The notes under the pieces were generated by a model that searched no databases, was not told the DNA's origin, and saw only the letters and a list, made by a program, of their open reading frames with translations. 64,000 nt of DNA from the NCBI RefSeq assembly GCF_945915845.1, contig NZ_CAMEFX010000003.1, positions 42,429 through 106,428 on the forward strand, read 5' to 3'. A program made the position numbers and the translations under genes. The DNA comes from an uncultured Actinobacillus sp. Lineage in GTDB: Bacteria > Pseudomonadota > Gammaproteobacteria > Enterobacterales > Pasteurellaceae. Below, piece after piece: positions 49,110-59,892 of this stretch (position 1 is the first letter of the stretch; every line of letters starts with the position of its first letter).

Positions 49110-50345
49110 TTAACTATTTTTCCAGCAACTATTCATAGAAAATAAGATAAAGAGTAAAACAAAGTAAAACATTTGTGTGGTGTGTAAAGAGAAAAATGCT
49201 TCACTCATCCCGTAACACATTACGGCAAGGATATGAACCACACCCAATGCGCCAAGTGTTTTTGCTTCTACATGGGGATTTCGTGCCGATTTAATAAAGC
49301 CATATAATGGTACAAAGAAAATAGCCAACAAAGATAACAACCCGAATAGGCCATTTTTAGCTAAATTATCTAAATAAAGATTATGTGCGTGAGCATAGAC
49401 ACTGGCTGAGTGAGCCATCTCGCCTTCTTCAGCATATTTTTTAAAATAATCTTTAAACGCCACCTCGCCAACACCGGCAAGCGGTCTTTCCTGAGTCATC
49501 ATCAATGCCCCTTTCCACATTTCAAAACGCGCACCAATTGAGGTGTTTGGGTTTCCATCTAAATAAAGCACAATATCATTCTTAGCCTGATCAATACGCT
49601 TGCTCACTTGCGTTTGCGGAACCATAAATAATACGGCTGAACTAATAAAAATTAATGCGCACAAACCAACCAAAAATTTCTTAGAGATTTGCCGGCGAAA
49701 AATAAAAAAGATGACCAAAAGAATAGGTGGCAAACTAATCCATCCTCCACGTGCCGTCGATAAAACACTTGCGCCAAGCCCTGCTAACGTGCCAAGTACA
49801 CAAAGTGCGGTCAATAATTTTTCTTTTTTTGTCAATGCATAAAAGAATAGAACAAAAGACAACCAACCCAATGATAACGCCATATCACCAGCTTGAATAT
49901 GAATCATGCTGCCAAAAGGTAAAGGTAAACCAAGATAAAGACGATCATAGGCTGCAATCGCAAAAGCAATAATTGCACTACAAGGAATCGCCAAAAACAG
50001 TGTTTTTAATGTGATCTTAAATTCGCGCAATAAAAAGAATGTTGGAAGAAAAAATAATAATTGAGTAACTGCATCAATATGACGCATACGATCATCGTGG
50101 AAGCCAAAGGTAATTAATCGAGCAAATACATAAAATAAAATGGCATAACAAAACCATTTATCATTTGAAGTTAACAGTTGATTTCCTTTGTTTTTCAGCA
50201 AATAAACCGCATATCCTAATCCTAACAACGCCAAAACAATAAACGCAGCATTATGCACAGGCTTGAAAATAAAAATAGTCAAAATATATACTAATGCCAG
50301 CGTATTCACCCACATTGGTAATTTACCAACTCGAAATAATTGCAT
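49110..50345 (-). CDS. O-antigen ligase family membrane protein (WaaL-like)
   Basis: The 411-residue protein has about 12 membrane segments and the Wzy_C-type features of O-antigen ligases and polymerases: the periplasmic loop with GARFEMWKGALMMTQERPLAGVG and the histidine in AHAHNLYLDNLAKNG. It probably joins sugars to lipid A-core at the periplasmic face, but a polymerase role cannot be excluded. No glycosyltransferase genes are adjacent. It is followed upstream by the glycolytic genes fba and pgk. Confidence 0.82.
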   Translation of the reverse strand: MQLFRVGKLPMWVNTLALVYILTIFIFKPVHNAAFIVLALLGLGYAVYLLKNKGNQLLTSNDKWFCYAILFYVFARLITFGFHDDRMRHIDAVTQLLFFLPTFFLLREFKITLKTLFLAIPCSAIIAFAIAAYDRLYLGLPLPFGSMIHIQAGDMALSLGWLSFVLFFYALTKKEKLLTALCVLGTLAGLGASVLSTARGGWISLPPILLVIFFIFRRQISKKFLVGLCALIFISSAVLFMVPQTQVSKRIDQAKNDIVLYLDGNPNTSIGARFEMWKGALMMTQERPLAGVGEVAFKDYFKKYAEEGEMAHSASVYAHAHNLYLDNLAKNGLFGLLSLLAIFFVPLYGFIKSARNPHVEAKTLGALGVVHILAVMCYGMSEAFFSLHTTQMFYFVLLFILFSMNSCWKNS

Positions 50346-50375
50346 GGTCAGATTCCTTTAATTTTTACGAATAAA

Positions 50376-50408
50376 AAACCGCACTTCAGCCTCCTGAAGT
50401 GCGGTTAA
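50376..50408 (-). terminator. Paired-USS terminator of fbaA
   Basis: AAACCGCACTTCAG and CTGAAGTGCGGTT form a long stem around a 3-4-nt loop. On the minus strand it is followed by TTTTTTAT. It closes pgk-fbaA. Confidence 0.85.
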
Positions 50409-50428
50409 TTTTAACAGAATTTTAGAAA

Positions 50429-51508
<1,080 letters not shown>

Positions 51509-51581
51509 TTTTGCTTTTCCTTTATTGAATGAAATTTAAATAGGAAATGTGACGATGAGTTTCCTCAGCGTCACATTTAAA

Positions 51582-52751
51582 TTAACCGTTAGCGCGTTTT
51601 TCTAAGATTTCAACCGCTGGTAACACTTTGCCTTCTACGAATTCTAAGAACGCACCGCCACCTGTTGAGATGTAAGAAATTTTATCTGCGATACCGAATA
51701 AATCGATTGCGGCTAATGTATCACCACCACCAGCGATAGAGAATGCACCATTTGCAGTCGCTTCAGCAATTGCATTTGAGATCACTTCAGTGCCTTTACG
51801 GAAGTTAGGGAATTCAAATACGCCAACCGGACCGTTCCAAAGGATGGTTTTCGCTGATTTAATGATTTTCGCTAATTCTTCTGCTGACTTATCACCAATA
51901 TCAAAGATTGATTCGTCTGCTGCGACATCAGAAACGGCTTTTTCAGTTGCAGGTGCAGTTTCAGAGAATTCAGTACCAACACGCACATCTACCGGTACAG
52001 GGATATTTGTTGCTTTCGCTAAACGTTGCGCTTCAGGAATTAAATCTGCTTCGTATAAAGATTTACCTACGTTATGACCTTCCGCTGCGATGAAAGTATT
52101 CGCAATACCACCACCCACGATTAATTGGTCTGCAATTTTTGATAAGCTGTCTAATACCGTTAATTTAGTTGAAACTTTTGAACCACCCACAATCGCAAGC
52201 ATTGGACGTTGTGGCTCTTTTAATGCTTTACCTAACGCGTCTAATTCAGCCGCTAATAATGGGCCTGCGCAAGCAACCGGTGCGAATTGCGCAACACCGT
52301 GTGTTGAAGCTTGTGCACGGTGTGCTGTACCGAATGCATCCATAACGAAGATGTCGCAAAGTGCGGCGTATTTTTTAGATAATTCTTCGTCATTTTTCTT
52401 CTCACCTTTGTTTACGCGAACGTTTTCTAATACAACGATTTCGCCATCAGCCACTTCAACGCCGTTTAAGTAATCTTGTACCAAACGAGCTTTAAAGCCT
52501 GCATTGTTCAAGTAATCAACAACAGGTTGTAAAGAATCTTCCGGTTTGAATTCGCCTTCTGTTGGACGACCTAAGTGCGAAGTGACCATCACTTTCGCGC
52601 CTTTCTCTAACGCTAATTTTAACGTTGGGATCGTAGCACGAATACGTGCATCAGATGTTACTTTGCCATCTTTTACCGGCACGTTTAAATCCGCACGAAT
52701 GAAAAGACGTTTACCTGCAAGATCAAGGTCGGTCATTTTGATTACTGACAT
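51582..52751 (-). CDS. pgk: Phosphoglycerate kinase
   Basis: Pgk generates ATP from 1,3-bisphosphoglycerate. The 389-residue enzyme has [41 protein letters not shown] and the C-terminal [14 protein letters not shown]. It is cotranscribed with fbaA. Confidence 0.98.
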   Translation of the reverse strand: MSVIKMTDLDLAGKRLFIRADLNVPVKDGKVTSDARIRATIPTLKLALEKGAKVMVTSHLGRPTEGEFKPEDSLQPVVDYLNNAGFKARLVQDYLNGVEVADGEIVVLENVRVNKGEKKNDEELSKKYAALCDIFVMDAFGTAHRAQASTHGVAQFAPVACAGPLLAAELDALGKALKEPQRPMLAIVGGSKVSTKLTVLDSLSKIADQLIVGGGIANTFIAAEGHNVGKSLYEADLIPEAQRLAKATNIPVPVDVRVGTEFSETAPATEKAVSDVAADESIFDIGDKSAEELAKIIKSAKTILWNGPVGVFEFPNFRKGTEVISNAIAEATANGAFSIAGGGDTLAAIDLFGIADKISYISTGGGAFLEFVEGKVLPAVEILEKRANG

Positions 52752-52855
52752 AATTTATCCTCTTTTGGTTAAAATAATAAAATCTGAAACCTCGACATTA
52801 TACCGAGTTATTATTAGCTTGTAACTGTTCTAGATCAAATTTCTTAAGATTTTGC

Positions 52856-53632
52856 CTATCTACTCGGGCAATTCGTCACCTTCCAATGTAAATCATAACA
52901 AATAAATAACTCACTACGACTGGCTCTCAAATTTACATTACGCAGTTGAGGGTTATTCATTTTCATCCAACGAAACAACATTTTCACAGGCAAAGCTTCT
53001 GTCGGTAAGCGTAAAGTGCGATACAATTCTCGTTGTTTTTGAAAATAGCCATTGGCGGTTTTAAAAGCACAAGCACCATGCTTTTCCCATTCTCCTTGCA
53101 ATAAATGAGGACTTGGACTTTCTGCTAAATATTGCTCAATTACTGCATAATCCAATTGTGGCAAATCACCTCGACAAAAACGTGGATGTTCAGAAACACT
53201 ACGGGCACTCGCATTTTGTGGCCATAAACCATGAATTATCCAACCATATTTCCGCTGCATACCGCATTGCATCTTAGCTGAATCAGGCAAACTATTGCCG
53301 TATTTTTGCATTTGGCTCTCACAAAAAGCAGGCGACCAAGAAAGTGCCAACATGTAATAATCCACCTTTGCATAAGCGTTTTGTCCAATGGCATCATTAC
53401 GCATGATGGTGTCATAATGAGGTAAAGGATGACTTTCTTTTACCGCTCGATTAACCGGTTGAATAACTGGTTGTTGAGTCGCTTTTTGTTGAATCACTTC
53501 CTGTTGATTTTCTTTAACATTAGGCTGTTTATCTGTATTCCATTCGCTTATTGCCAAAGAAATATAGATCACGAGGCCCCCGACTAATGCAGAAAAAAGT
53601 GCTGAAAAAAACCGTTTCAAATACCGTTCCAT
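52856..53632 (-). CDS. rna: Ribonuclease I, T2 family
   Basis: This RNase T2 enzyme degrades RNA non-specifically in the periplasm. The 258-residue protein has an N-terminal hydrophobic anchor or signal (about 8-28), a Gln-rich linker, and the two catalytic segments IHGLWPQ (His134) and EWEKHGAC (His185). Whether the N-terminus is cleaved is unclear. It is divergent from the ferredoxin gene. Confidence 0.92.
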   Translation of the reverse strand: MERYLKRFFSALFSALVGGLVIYISLAISEWNTDKQPNVKENQQEVIQQKATQQPVIQPVNRAVKESHPLPHYDTIMRNDAIGQNAYAKVDYYMLALSWSPAFCESQMQKYGNSLPDSAKMQCGMQRKYGWIIHGLWPQNASARSVSEHPRFCRGDLPQLDYAVIEQYLAESPSPHLLQGEWEKHGACAFKTANGYFQKQRELYRTLRLPTEALPVKMLFRWMKMNNPQLRNVNLRASRSELFICYDLHWKVTNCPSR

Positions 53633-53706
53633 TATTGTTATCCTTTAATTTTCCCACTAATTTCTTTATAATCGCCCACTTCATCTCATTACCCTTAAGG
53701 ATTGCT

Positions 53707-53967
53707 ATGGCGTTATTAATTACTCAAAAATGCACCAATTGCGATATGTGTCTACCCGAGTGCCCAAATGAAGCGATTTCTGTGGGCGATGATATTTATG
53801 TCATTGATCCTACACTTTGTACAGAATGTGTCGGTCATTATGATAGCCCCACCTGCCAAAAAGTTTGTCCTATTAGCAAATGTATTATTGATGATCCCAA
53901 CCACCGCGAAACCCAAGAAGAACTTTGGGAACGCTTTGTTTTAATTCATCATGCTGACAAACTTTAA
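53707..53967 (+). CDS. YfhL-type ferredoxin (two 4Fe-4S clusters)
   Basis: The 86-residue protein has the cluster-binding patterns CTNCDMCLPECPNEAI and CTECVGHYDSPTCQKVCPISKC, the latter with the extra loop typical of the YfhL/Alvin group. AAGGA lies 6 bp before the ATG at 53707. The same frame is open upstream into the rna promoter but has no start signal there. Its redox partner is unknown. Confidence 0.93.
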   Translation: MALLITQKCTNCDMCLPECPNEAISVGDDIYVIDPTLCTECVGHYDSPTCQKVCPISKCIIDDPNHRETQEELWERFVLIHHADKL

Positions 53968-53978
53968 GCATGATGAAA

Positions 53979-54209
53979 TTAATTGTGCCACCAACTTGCT
54001 AGTGCTATCACAATCATAAAAATCACTAACCAAATTAGCTGGATTTTTGCATTTTGCTTATTCAACGCCTGATTATGCAAACGCCGCTGTTCTAATTTTT
54101 GCTTATACATTTCCAAATCTGCGACATGAAAAGAAAAACCACAGTGCGGACAGTTTTCCGCGCTATCGCTAATTTTATGCCGACATTCCGGGCAACGTTG
54201 CAACGCCAT
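53979..54209 (-). CDS. Small zinc-ribbon membrane protein
   Basis: The 76-residue product has an N-terminal zinc ribbon (CPECRHKISDSAENCPHCG, four cysteines), a coiled stretch and one C-terminal membrane helix ending SWWHN. The ATG at 54209 overlaps the stop of the preceding methyltransferase gene in TAATG, so the two are coupled. The function is unknown. Confidence 0.82.
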   Translation of the reverse strand: MALQRCPECRHKISDSAENCPHCGFSFHVADLEMYKQKLEQRRLHNQALNKQNAKIQLIWLVIFMIVIALASWWHN

Positions 54210-55249
54210 TAACGTGCCACCCATTTAGCAAATAATACGCCTGCGGCTACCGCCACATTTAAACCTGATTTGAGCGGATTTGCTAAGCTCAAATTGACAA
54301 CATGATCATTTTTGTCTGCAAAATCAGCATGAGCCAGCACAAACACAACTTTATCCTGCAATTTAACACTTGAAATGCTTGGCACATTTTTCTCATTACT
54401 CAAATGAACAATTTGATATCCTGCTTTGCGCAACTGAGATAATGCCACATCTGTAGCTTCTACTTGCAAAGGATGAACATATTCCATCCCCCCTTCCGCC
54501 ACACGAAAGGCATTCGGACTATTCAATAATTCAGGTTCACTCGAGACCACATGTTTAATCCCATAGAACGCACAAGTGCGGATAATGCCGCCGATGTTTT
54601 GCGGATTATTCGCCACACCATCAAGCAACAGCAAACAATCTGCTTGACGCGGAATATCTAAATAGCCAGTTAAGGTAAAAGGACGTTGTTTTTTCACTAA
54701 CAAACAAATTCCACCATGATGTTCTGAACCGCTCACCAATTCCAACTCAGTGCGATCGACCACATGATAAACCTTTTTATTTGCCGCCAAATAACTCAGC
54801 ATTTCCCCTACACGATGTGACATCTCTACCGTCACCCAGACCCGAACAATACTTTCAGGGCGTTCAGCAAAGAGCGTCAAACAAGCATTTTCGCCAAATA
54901 CTTTCATTTCTTCTGCTCGATTTTTCTTAATCTTTTCAGGTGCGCGTGGCGATAATGCTCCTGTTTTCTTCGCCTTAGGTTTATCGCTTGTACCCATCGA
55001 TTTCACCACCACTTTCACTCCTCCTAGCTGGGTTTCCGTTATTTGTGGCTCGATATTTTTTGAGCGTGTTAAAGGGGAATTATCGCGCCCGAGCGATGGA
55101 CGTTTTCCCTTAAAGTGCGGTGAATTTTCATTCTGTTTTTTCGCTTTACGATCATTAAACTGACGCGCGTAACCTTCGCCAAGCGTACGTTCTTTAAAAC
55201 GATTTTCTTGTAAAGATGTTTGAAACTTAGGTTGCTTAAATTGGGTCAT
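54209..55249 (-). CDS. yfiF: SpoU/TrmH-family RNA methyltransferase (YfiF-like)
   Basis: The 346-residue protein has a basic, low-complexity N-terminal region (about 1-110), an RNA-binding substrate domain (EEMKVFGENACLTLFAERPESIVRVWV) and a C-terminal SPOUT domain with LDGVANNPQNIGGIIRTCAFYGIKHVV and the knot NPLKSGLNVAVAAGVLFAKW. The RNA target is not established for this group. The ATG at 55249 is preferred. One six codons earlier is in frame. Confidence 0.88.
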   Translation of the reverse strand: MTQFKQPKFQTSLQENRFKERTLGEGYARQFNDRKAKKQNENSPHFKGKRPSLGRDNSPLTRSKNIEPQITETQLGGVKVVVKSMGTSDKPKAKKTGALSPRAPEKIKKNRAEEMKVFGENACLTLFAERPESIVRVWVTVEMSHRVGEMLSYLAANKKVYHVVDRTELELVSGSEHHGGICLLVKKQRPFTLTGYLDIPRQADCLLLLDGVANNPQNIGGIIRTCAFYGIKHVVSSEPELLNSPNAFRVAEGGMEYVHPLQVEATDVALSQLRKAGYQIVHLSNEKNVPSISSVKLQDKVVFVLAHADFADKNDHVVNLSLANPLKSGLNVAVAAGVLFAKWVAR

Positions 55250-55359
55250 AGCATTGTCTCTAATCAAAAATTTTAGGCATTATAGCAAAAATATTGTAAA
55301 CTATCGCATTAATTGGCATCACGCCAACAGTTAAAAATTGTGTAAGAAGAAAAAATAAT

Positions 55360-56712
55360 ATGTTTATCAATCGACACAAACGTGCTCAGCAACATCTTGC
55401 GAAATTACCTTATTTATCGCTTAATTCAACGGATGTAGAATTTCTCGCGAGTGCATCACAATTCAAACAAACCATCATTGAGTTAATTCGTCGTGCAAAA
55501 ACACGTATTTACGTCACCGCACTTTACTGGCAACTTGATGAAGCCGGTCAAGAGATTCTCAATGAAATTTATCAAGCCAAAACTGCTAATCCTAACTTAG
55601 AGATCAAAATTCTCGTAGATTGGCATCGTGCGCAACGTAATTTATTAGGTGCTGCAAAAGGGCAAACAAATGCAGATTGGTACGGTGAACAACGTCAATT
55701 ACACGGTAATGACAGCATGTTCTTTGGTATTCCCGTAAATACCCGCGAGGTCTTTGGCGTATTACATATTAAAGGCTTTGTATTTGATGACACCGTTCTT
55801 TACAGTGGTGCAAGCATTAATAACGTCTATTTACAACAAAACGAAAAATATCGCTACGACCGCTATCAAAAAATCCACCATGCGGCGTTAGCAGATAGTT
55901 TTGTCAACTTTATTAATAACCATTTACTTGATTCAACAGCTGTTTATCCATTAGATGAAGCTCGTCCGAAAACGAAAGAGATAAAATCAGCCATCAAAAC
56001 TTTCCGCCGTAACTTGAAAAAGGCCCAATATCAGCTTGAAAGTGCGGTGAGTTTTGGTGAAGAATTGATGATTACGCCATTATTCGGTTTGGGTGCGCGT
56101 GATAATTTATTGAATAGAACCATTCAGGATTTATTTGTTCTCGTTGAAGATAAACTTACTATTTGCACGCCATATTTTAACTTCCCTCGGACATTACAGG
56201 TTAAAATTCGTGATTTGCTTAATGACGGCAAGCAAGTAGAAATCATTGTAGGCGATAAAACCGCAAACGACTTTTATATTCCACCAACAGAACAGTTCCG
56301 TATGGCAGGCGCATTACCTTATTTGTATGAAAAAAATCTACGATTATTCTGCAAAAAATTTGAAGCGGATATCGCTCAAGGCAACCTACAAATTCGCCTG
56401 TGGAAACATGGTGAAAACTCTTATCACCTGAAAGGGGTTTGGGTAGATAACCGTTATATTTTGCTCACAGGCAATAATCTTAACCCTCGAGCTTGGCGTT
56501 TAGATGCAGAAAACGGTTTACTTATTCATGACCCACATCAAGTGTTACAAGAAAAAGTGCGGGCAGAACTAGAGCAAATTCGCAACCATACCAGCTTACT
56601 GGGTCATTATTCTGAATTAGAGGAAATGGATGACTACCCTGCACCGGTACAGCGCCTATTAAAACGCTTCTCTCGGGTTAAAGCTGATCAAATTGTGAAA
56701 ATGATTTTATAG
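55360..56712 (+). CDS. pssA: CDP-diacylglycerol-serine O-phosphatidyltransferase
   Basis: PssA makes phosphatidylserine, the precursor of phosphatidylethanolamine. The 450-residue protein is a phospholipase D superfamily member with two HKD motifs, VLHIKGFVFDD (His136, Lys138, Asp143) and SYHLKGVWVDN near the C-terminal third. No membrane helices are evident, consistent with the ribosome- or membrane-associated type II enzyme. Confidence 0.96.
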   Translation: MFINRHKRAQQHLAKLPYLSLNSTDVEFLASASQFKQTIIELIRRAKTRIYVTALYWQLDEAGQEILNEIYQAKTANPNLEIKILVDWHRAQRNLLGAAKGQTNADWYGEQRQLHGNDSMFFGIPVNTREVFGVLHIKGFVFDDTVLYSGASINNVYLQQNEKYRYDRYQKIHHAALADSFVNFINNHLLDSTAVYPLDEARPKTKEIKSAIKTFRRNLKKAQYQLESAVSFGEELMITPLFGLGARDNLLNRTIQDLFVLVEDKLTICTPYFNFPRTLQVKIRDLLNDGKQVEIIVGDKTANDFYIPPTEQFRMAGALPYLYEKNLRLFCKKFEADIAQGNLQIRLWKHGENSYHLKGVWVDNRYILLTGNNLNPRAWRLDAENGLLIHDPHQVLQEKVRAELEQIRNHTSLLGHYSELEEMDDYPAPVQRLLKRFSRVKADQIVKMIL

Positions 56713-56731
56713 CGTAAGAAAACGGCATAGT

Positions 56732-56824
56732 GACAAAATGGTTGCTAATTTCCTGAAAACTATGCTTATATAACAAAGTGGTTGCTAATGAATATTTTTA
56801 ATTATTCTTAGCAACCATTTTGTC
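56732..56824. repeat. Repeated 17-bp motif between pssA and mntP
   Basis: GACAAAATGGTTGCTAA (56732-56748) recurs with one change in the overlap at 56772-56788 and appears as its exact reverse complement at 56808-56824. The inner pair forms a hairpin that could terminate pssA. The arrangement of one direct and one inverted copy resembles the ends or residue of a mobile element. I do not recognise the family. Confidence 0.65.
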
Positions 56825-56857
56825 TACTATCCCATATTTTTTGCCCCAAAATTCTTC

Positions 56858-57421
56858 CTAACTAAAGACGTGGTGTTCATATAAAATATGAATGCCAATG
56901 CCGATTAGCACAATTCCTCCCAATAATTCCGCATGTTGGCGTATTTTCCCACCGAGCCAATATCCAGCTTTGACACCACTCAAGCATAAAACCACCGTAG
57001 TGATACCAATCATAGCCATCACTACACCAATATTTACTTGCAAAAAGGCAAAGGAAATGCCCATGGCAAGGGCGTCTATGCTGGTGGCTATACCTAGCGT
57101 TATTAAGTGTTTGAAGCTGAAATCTGTTGGATCATTATCTTCGTCATCTTCACTTAGGGATTCGCGTATCATGTTGATGCCAATTAAGCAAAGTAGGATA
57201 AAGGCGATCCAATGATCCCATTCGGTGATGTATTGGCTAAAATTCAATCCCACATAATAGCCAATTACAGGCATTAAGGCTTGGAAAATGCCGAAACAAA
57301 GCGCGATACGTAAGGCAAATTTCCAAGAAAATTCAATTAAGCATAAGCCTTTGGTTACGGCGACTGCGAAAGCATCCATAGATAATCCAAAGGCAATGAC
57401 CCACAAGGTATAATAAGACAT
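56858..57421 (-). CDS. mntP: Manganese efflux pump MntP
   Basis: MntP exports Mn(II). The 187-residue protein has six membrane segments in two homologous halves, each with the conserved aspartate: LSMDAFAVAVTKG and TSIDALAMGISFA. It follows dcuB after a terminator. I saw no yybP-ykoY-type manganese riboswitch in the 66-bp gap upstream. Confidence 0.93.
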   Translation of the reverse strand: MSYYTLWVIAFGLSMDAFAVAVTKGLCLIEFSWKFALRIALCFGIFQALMPVIGYYVGLNFSQYITEWDHWIAFILLCLIGINMIRESLSEDDEDNDPTDFSFKHLITLGIATSIDALAMGISFAFLQVNIGVVMAMIGITTVVLCLSGVKAGYWLGGKIRQHAELLGGIVLIGIGIHILYEHHVFS

Positions 57422-57443
57422 AAAACTATCTCAAATATAAAAA

Positions 57444-57471
57444 AACAGCCAAAAGAGACCTCTTGGCTGTT
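57444..57471 (-). terminator. Terminator of dcuB
   Basis: On the minus strand AACAGCCAAGAGG-type stem sequences (57444-57471) pair over about 11 bp and are followed by a T-rich run. It lies between dcuB and mntP. Confidence 0.85.
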
Positions 57472-57487
57472 GTTGATCATCGGTGTA

Positions 57488-58837
57488 TTACACAATAATC
57501 ATGTGCGCGATAGCGTAACCCACTAAACAAGCCACAGACACGCCAATTAAACCCGGCACCATAAAGCTGTGGTTGAAATAGTATTTACCGATTTTGGTTG
57601 TACCTGTTACGTCAAAGTTTACAGTTGCGATATCTGACGGATAGTTAGGAATAAAGAAGTAAGCATAAGTCGCCGGAATTAAACCGATTAACACCGGTGC
57701 CGGTAACCCTAATTGAATACCTACCGGTAACATCATTACTGCTGTGGCCGCTTGGCTGTTGATCACGACAGAAACCGCAAATAACGCAAAAGCAAAGGTC
57801 CAAGGATAATGTTCTACCATGCTGGTTACTGCCGCTTTAAATTCCGGCATAGCATATGAGAAGTATGTATCACTCATCCACGCAATACCGAAAATGGCAA
57901 TACAAGCCACCATACCTGATTTAAACACCACGCCGTTTGGCACAGTTTGTGGATTGGTTTTTGTGGCTAATAAGATAATACCGCCAAAACACAACATCAT
58001 CATTTGGATAATGTAAGACATTGAGATAGGTTTAACGGCTTTACCGTCAACAGGCACACCCACAGTACGAATTTCCGGTAGCATGGCAATCACAACGACA
58101 GTCACTAAAGAAAGGACGAATAACCAAACAGATAATTTTGCTGATTGTGGTAATTCGGCATCTAATGATGTCGCGGTGGTATTTAAGATACGCTCACGCC
58201 ATACAGGGTCTTGTAAACGGCGTTGATATTCCGGATCATCTTCCAATTCTTTCCCACGGCGTAAGCTATACATTGCCATAGCTAATGTGCCTAAGAAAGT
58301 TGCCGGTACCGTCACAGAAATAATATTTAATAAGGTAATGTGTTCATAGCCGGGGATTTTTGTGATTTGCGTTAAATAGTACGCAATTGCCGCTGATAAT
58401 GGGCTTGAAGTAATGGCTAATTGTGAAGCCACTGAAGAGACCGCCATTGGGCGTTCAGGACGGATTTTATTTTTCAGTGCAATATCACCGATAATTGGCA
58501 TCACAGAATACACTGAGTGACCCGTACCTAACATAAAGGTCATAACATAGGTAACGATTGGACCAAGGATGGTTACGCGTTTTGGGTTGCTACGTAAAAT
58601 ACGTTCTGCAATTTGTAACATATATTTTAAACCACCTGCTGCTTCAAGCACAGACGCACAGGTTACTACGGCTAAGATCACAAGCATGACGTCAATAGGG
58701 GCCTTACCTAAAGGCATGCGTAATACAAAGACTTCGATCGCAAGACCGATACCGGAAATCACCCCTAACCCGATACCCCCAAAGCGGCTACCGGTGTAGA
58801 GCATTAATAATAGAAATAAAAATTCTAAATAAAGCAT
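57488..58837 (-). CDS. dcuB: Anaerobic C4-dicarboxylate transporter DcuB
   Basis: Dcu carriers exchange fumarate and succinate during anaerobic fumarate respiration. The 449-residue protein has 10-12 membrane segments and family motifs GTGHSVYSVMPIIGDIA, RPMAVSSVASQLAITSSPLSAAIAY and FIPNYPSDIATVNFD. The DcuB subgroup is favoured over DcuA on overall sequence, with some uncertainty. The 305-bp gap upstream holds a short element with inverted termini and the acpP terminator. Confidence 0.9.
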   Translation of the reverse strand: MLYLEFLFLLLMLYTGSRFGGIGLGVISGIGLAIEVFVLRMPLGKAPIDVMLVILAVVTCASVLEAAGGLKYMLQIAERILRSNPKRVTILGPIVTYVMTFMLGTGHSVYSVMPIIGDIALKNKIRPERPMAVSSVASQLAITSSPLSAAIAYYLTQITKIPGYEHITLLNIISVTVPATFLGTLAMAMYSLRRGKELEDDPEYQRRLQDPVWRERILNTTATSLDAELPQSAKLSVWLFVLSLVTVVVIAMLPEIRTVGVPVDGKAVKPISMSYIIQMMMLCFGGIILLATKTNPQTVPNGVVFKSGMVACIAIFGIAWMSDTYFSYAMPEFKAAVTSMVEHYPWTFAFALFAVSVVINSQAATAVMMLPVGIQLGLPAPVLIGLIPATYAYFFIPNYPSDIATVNFDVTGTTKIGKYYFNHSFMVPGLIGVSVACLVGYAIAHMIIV

Positions 58838-59026
58838 AAGCTATCACCATAAAGAGTTAATAAAAAAAAACCGTGGCGATCATACTGGAACTAAGAAATA
58901 GCACAATCTTTTTTATTAAAATTTCTAAAAAAATTTAAGAAAAGTTTATTTTGGATCAAAATAATTGGGGATGAGAGATTGGGTAAGTCTTATTTGTTAA
59001 GAAGTGCGGTGAAAACTTAAGTGATT

Positions 59027-59093
59027 TAGGGTCTGTTTATCTTTCAATAAAAAGCTCCGCCGCAGCCTTTTATTGAAAGATAAACAGACCCTA
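59027..59093. mobile_element. 67-bp element with the same 26-bp terminal inverted repeats as at 15355
   Basis: The left terminus TAGGGTCTGTTTATCTTTCA... (59027-59052) and its complement (59068-59093) enclose only about 15 bp. The termini are the same as those of the 271-bp element in the upp-uraA gap. The copy here is a minimal deletion form and lies between dcuB and acpP. Confidence 0.8.
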
Positions 59094-59111
59094 ATGATGA
59101 CAGACAAAAAA

Positions 59112-59135
59112 TTAGGCGGTTTAAAAACCGCCTAA
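59112..59135 (-). terminator. Terminator of acpP
   Basis: TTAGGCGGTTT and AAACCGCCTAA form an 11-bp stem around a 2-nt loop. On the minus strand it is followed by TTTTTTGTC. It follows the acpP stop by 8 bp. Confidence 0.88.
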
Positions 59136-59142
59136 CTAAGAA

Positions 59143-59373
59143 TTATTGATTGTTTTGTACGTAATCAATCGCTGATTGAACTGTAGTAATTTTTTCAGCT
59201 TCTTCATCCGGAATTTCGATATCGAATTCTTCTTCTAAAGCCATTACTAATTCAACTGTGTCTAAAGAGTCTGCACCTAAATCTTCGATAAATGAAGCTT
59301 CAGATTTTACTTCTTCTTCTTTAACACCTAATTGTTCAACAATGATTTTTTTTACGCGTTCTTCAATGCTCAT
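59143..59373 (-). CDS. acpP: Acyl carrier protein
   Basis: AcpP carries growing acyl chains on its 4'-phosphopantetheine arm. The 76-residue acidic protein has the DSL attachment motif with Ser36 in [20 protein letters not shown]. The ATG at 59373 has AAGGAAA upstream and is the family start. The frame to 59481 is unsupported. It is normally adjacent to fabG. Here the two genes are separated by a toxin-antitoxin pair, so acpP probably needs its own promoter in the 150-bp upstream gap. Confidence 0.98.
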   Translation of the reverse strand: MSIEERVKKIIVEQLGVKEEEVKSEASFIEDLGADSLDTVELVMALEEEFDIEIPDEEAEKITTVQSAIDYVQNNQ

Positions 59374-59523
59374 TTTTGTTTCCTTGTAGTTCTCGCACAA
59401 TGCGATTGGGGTAATAGTGTATGTATTTTTTCCGAAGTTGCAAGCCATTTTTTTTACTGGTCTAACCAGAATTAGATGCAATCCGTAGGAATTCTAACAA
59501 ATCCTTTAATTTTTAACCACGAT

Positions 59524-59892
59524 TTAAATCTGATTTTTGTGGAAATTTGCCAGTAACGCTTCTATCTGTTCTTGTAACTCTGGTATAGAATCAATCGCCG
59601 TTTCATAAACGACTTCAAAATCTAACTCAAAATAACCATGGGCAATAATATTGCGCATCCCCCGGATATAACGCCATGGAATCTGTTTATGTAATTCAGG
59701 AAAATCCGGATACTTATGATGAATTACTGTTGCAATTTCGCCTAACGCAATTAAACTCATTGCAACGGCATTTTCGGTCCGTTTATCATCAAGAAAATCT
59801 TCCAAAGAAACACCTTCTACAAATACCTGAATATCCAAACAAAGTTGGTGTAATTTTTCAAGATAATCAACTAAACGAAAATCAGCACTCAT
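59524..59892 (-). CDS. HepT-type toxin (HEPN nuclease)
   Basis: The 122-residue helical protein has the HEPN RNase motif RX4HXY: Arg80, His85 and Tyr87 in RNIIAHGYF. HepT toxins cleave RNA and are neutralised by AMPylation or binding by their MNT partner. The start overlaps the partner gene by 4 bp (ATGA), the standard layout. It is an accessory insertion in the fab-acpP cluster. Confidence 0.9.
   Translation of the reverse strand: MSADFRLVDYLEKLHQLCLDIQVFVEGVSLEDFLDDKRTENAVAMSLIALGEIATVIHHKYPDFPELHKQIPWRYIRGMRNIIAHGYFELDFEVVYETAIDSIPELQEQIEALLANFHKNQI

Noticed and set aside
53551..53706. Upstream extension of the ferredoxin frame
   Set aside because: The extension overlaps the 5' end of divergent rna and lacks a start signal. 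The ATG at 53707 has AAGGA and gives the family N-terminus.
57422..57487. Manganese riboswitch before mntP
   Set aside because: The gap is only 66 bp and is occupied by the dcuB terminator, which leaves no room for a yybP-ykoY aptamer.
59374..59481. Upstream extension of acpP
   Set aside because: Acyl carrier protein is 76 residues, and the ATG at 59373 has a strong ribosome-binding site.
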